Below, piece after piece: positions 62,001 through 64,000 of a DNA stretch of 64,000 nucleotides. Position numbers and translations under genes: made by a program. The notes beneath the pieces are model-generated. The model saw only the letters and a program-made list of their open reading frames with translations, was not told where the DNA came from and did not search any database. The DNA lies in contig CM038220.1 of NCBI GenBank assembly GCA_021442155.1, forward strand, positions 82,884,897-82,948,896, in the 5' to 3' direction. How positions within the stretch are numbered: the first letter of the stretch is position 1; every line of letters begins with the position of its first letter. Origin of the DNA: Cymbidium sinense. Taxonomy: Eukaryota > Streptophyta > Magnoliopsida > Asparagales > Orchidaceae.

Positions 62001-63049
62001 AGGGGATTGTGCTTAAGGGGCATTGTAATAACAATATAAATATTTTTTGTTGTGCAGGTTGCTTATACCCCCAAGCATAATCCAAAAATAGGGAAGGTGG
62101 ACTTGGTTACCCATGTGCGAAGTGCTAAGTCCATTTTATTCATATACATGCTTGGGATGTGTGGTGTGTTTAGCTAATCTCTATTTTGCAGGTTTTAGTT
62201 AGATTTACTTTTCCCATTTTCATTGAATTTTTGCAATTAGGATTTGGAATAAATGATATGGGGAAGTGGAGGTCAACATTGGTCACAAGACTATGTCTTA
62301 TGTACCATGTGAAGCCTTTGGAGTGACCACATTCCAACCAAGTCAAAAGGAAGAAAGGAAAGAAGTAAATCAAACATGATGAAAGAAGAAATGAATAAAT
62401 GAAGAATGAAGACGCCATAACATAAATTCCTTCTAAATTATAATTATTCATTTGTAATCGGTTATATAGGGTAGAGATCGACCCTTTTTTTTCGGGTTTG
62501 TGAAGCCACCACAAAGGCCTTTTATTCTTTTGCTAGCTTTATAAAATTGTTTTGATGTTTGTTTATCTTGTGCATTAAGATGACATGTTTTTCCTAGTTT
62601 CTTCCTTACTTTGATCAATGGCCTGGATGATTAGGAAAAAATAAATTTTCTATCCAATTAATCAACTCAAAATTAAAATTAACAACTCATAACCTCACCT
62701 AAAGCCTAGGATATAAATCAAGAAATAAAAGATTTAGCAACCCCTTAGCTGGATGTTGTATGTCTCACATCATGCATAAAAAGCATCTTGTTTCACTCTT
62801 GCTTATGGAGGGCTTCCACCTTTCCGAGAATATGGCTTGACTTTTGAGAGCCTTTGGAAACACACCTCCTTCTTGCTTGATTTTGGCCCATAAGCAATTT
62901 CTCATGACATATGAATCCCATAGCCTATGTCAAATTAATTATTCAAAAATGAAAATAAACTTAATAAAATTTGCATTAGATTAAGTCATGAGTTCATACC
63001 CTACATGATATAGTCTCTTAAGGAGTGAGTTTAAGGACTTTGTCTTCTT

Positions 63050-63602
63050 TTTAAATAAATAACAGCCTAGCTATCTTATTAAAAAAGCATAAGACTTGCC
63101 TATATGTATTTAAAATCATAGGAGGAGTTAGTACCACCCCAGCATTGTAAGTCCAACAATCTGGTTTATCCTCCTGTGGAGGTAAACCATATGCCCATTT
63201 TGCCTTAGATTTAAGTCATGCTCCGCCAAAGCTCCCTAGATTTAGGATCCGAGGTCACTTTTCCTTGCTACAAGCATAAATCCTCACCTCTTAGGTATTT
63301 CCATGATCTTAGTCCTTTCTAAATAAATAATAGCCTAGCTATCTTGCAAAAAAAAGCCATAAGACTTGCCTACATGTATTTAAAATCATAGGAGGAGTTA
63401 GATGGCGGCCACCCCTGTGGTGGTTGTAACAATCGGTGGTTTATCCTCTCTTGTGGAGGTAAACCATATGCCCATTTTTCCTTAGATTTAAGTCATGCTT
63501 TGGCCCTCACCAAAGCTCCCTAAATTTAGGATATGAGGTTGTTGTTTTCCTTTGTGAGCTATAACCATAAATCCTCACCTCTTAGGTATTTCCATGATCT
63601 TA
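63050..63602. repeat. Tandem duplication of about 275 bp in A5
   Basis: Bases 63050-63312 and 63325-63602 both run through 'aataacagcctagctatctt', 'ataagacttgcct', 'aaaatcataggaggagttag', 'gtggaggtaaaccatatgcc', 'agatttaagtcatgct', and 'cctcacctcttaggtatttcc'. The units remain clearly similar. The equivalent sites near 9000-9250 and in the other copies show only one unit. Confidence 0.9.
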
Positions 63603-64000
63603 TATCATGAAATTGTAAGTCCTATATTTCTAATAAAAATTTAACTCAAAAAATAATTCTCTTCAAATTCAAAAATATAAAGCCCAACCATAGGATAGTT
63701 TGGGATGCTCAAGCCTAGCAACATGAGCATCTCTTACTTATCTTCCTTTGGTTTGATAATAACTCCCTCCTTTGAACAACCCTATTTGATCTTCCAAAAA
63801 AACTAATTGATTAATAATCTTATCTTTGAAATCTTTAGAGACAATGATCATTTACCTTAATCGAGTATTCTTAAGGAATCTCATTTCTTAAGATGTAATT
63901 AAATATGGGGCTTGCCTCCAAAGTGAACCTAATTTAAAATAAACCCTACTTTACTTTTCCATGTAGGAAGAATCTCGGTACATTCAAATACCCATTGTCT

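Larger units (their letters stand above)
56498..64000 (+). mobile_element. Giant LTR-like repeat copy A5 (runs off the window)
   Basis: It begins TGTTGACCTCACTTTTGG at 56498 and interrupts the Tat pol remnant. It stays recognisably family A for more than 7.5 kb. Segments in order: edge; two 175-180 bp AT-rich units (56830-57120); TTGACC tract (57380-58240); CT-rich block with a GGGGAG/CTCCCC inverted repeat (about 58674-58691); GC-richer patch (59160-59520); TTAATTAA region (59500-60400); block 'gatatttctgggttgcgagg' (61156); middle segment (61165-62440); a tandem duplication (63050-63602); and the distal block (63800-64000), which is the complement of 1200-1380. The other terminus and a primer-binding site are not in view, so LTR status is inferred from its edges at 46815 and 51848. 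Confidence 0.7.

Overview
The window is intergenic, repeat-packed, AT-rich DNA from a plant nuclear genome, most likely a flowering plant. The evidence is the mix of decayed plant transposon families: Ty3/gypsy of the Tat/Ogre type, Ty1/copia, an L1-type LINE and a FAR1/Mutator-like transposase remnant. There is also a short run of plant-type telomere hexamers. A 100-N assembly gap lies at 7555-7654. I cannot name the species. No intact host gene, tRNA, rRNA or CRISPR array is supported. The only host-gene-like stretch is a weak candidate near 21.1-21.7 kb.

Most of the window belongs to one family of very long LTR-like repeats, called family A here. Its edge reads TGTTGACCTCA. Copies are A1 (1-4039, minus), A4 (28244-32062, plus), a partial copy (36300-37978, plus), A2 (about 40012-46815, minus), A3 (about 51520-51848, minus) and A5 (56498 to the window end, plus). 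A related subfamily B, with edge TATTGACCTCA, gives B1 (32063-36292) and B2 (37979-40010). The segment 7655-11000 is a further shuffled piece. A5 alone exceeds 7.5 kb. Proximal parts carry dense TTGACC/GGTCAA motifs and 174-183 bp tandem units.

Two family A edges (46815 and 51848) adjoin long non-coding tracts, and beyond each tract lie minus-strand integrase/RNase H remnants (49201-50685 and 54561-56490). This is the order pol, 3' untranslated region, 3' LTR of a Tat-lineage gypsy element, so family A is probably its giant LTR. A gag remnant on the opposite strand (50690-51520) is wedged between the two, showing inversion or nested rearrangement. One tract holds a telomere-like run near 53.93 kb.

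Other regions: 4040-7554 has local duplications and no recognised gene. 11290-15385 is two oppositely oriented arrays of about 135-bp units, each unit centred on a palindrome, with a decayed FAR1-like transposase fragment embedded. 17290-18215 is a LINE reverse transcriptase remnant. 18.2-25.1 kb is AT-rich with microsatellites. 25089-28243 is the 3' part of a Ty1/copia element cut off by A4. The region thus records layered transposon insertion, duplication and decay rather than a set of cooperating genes.
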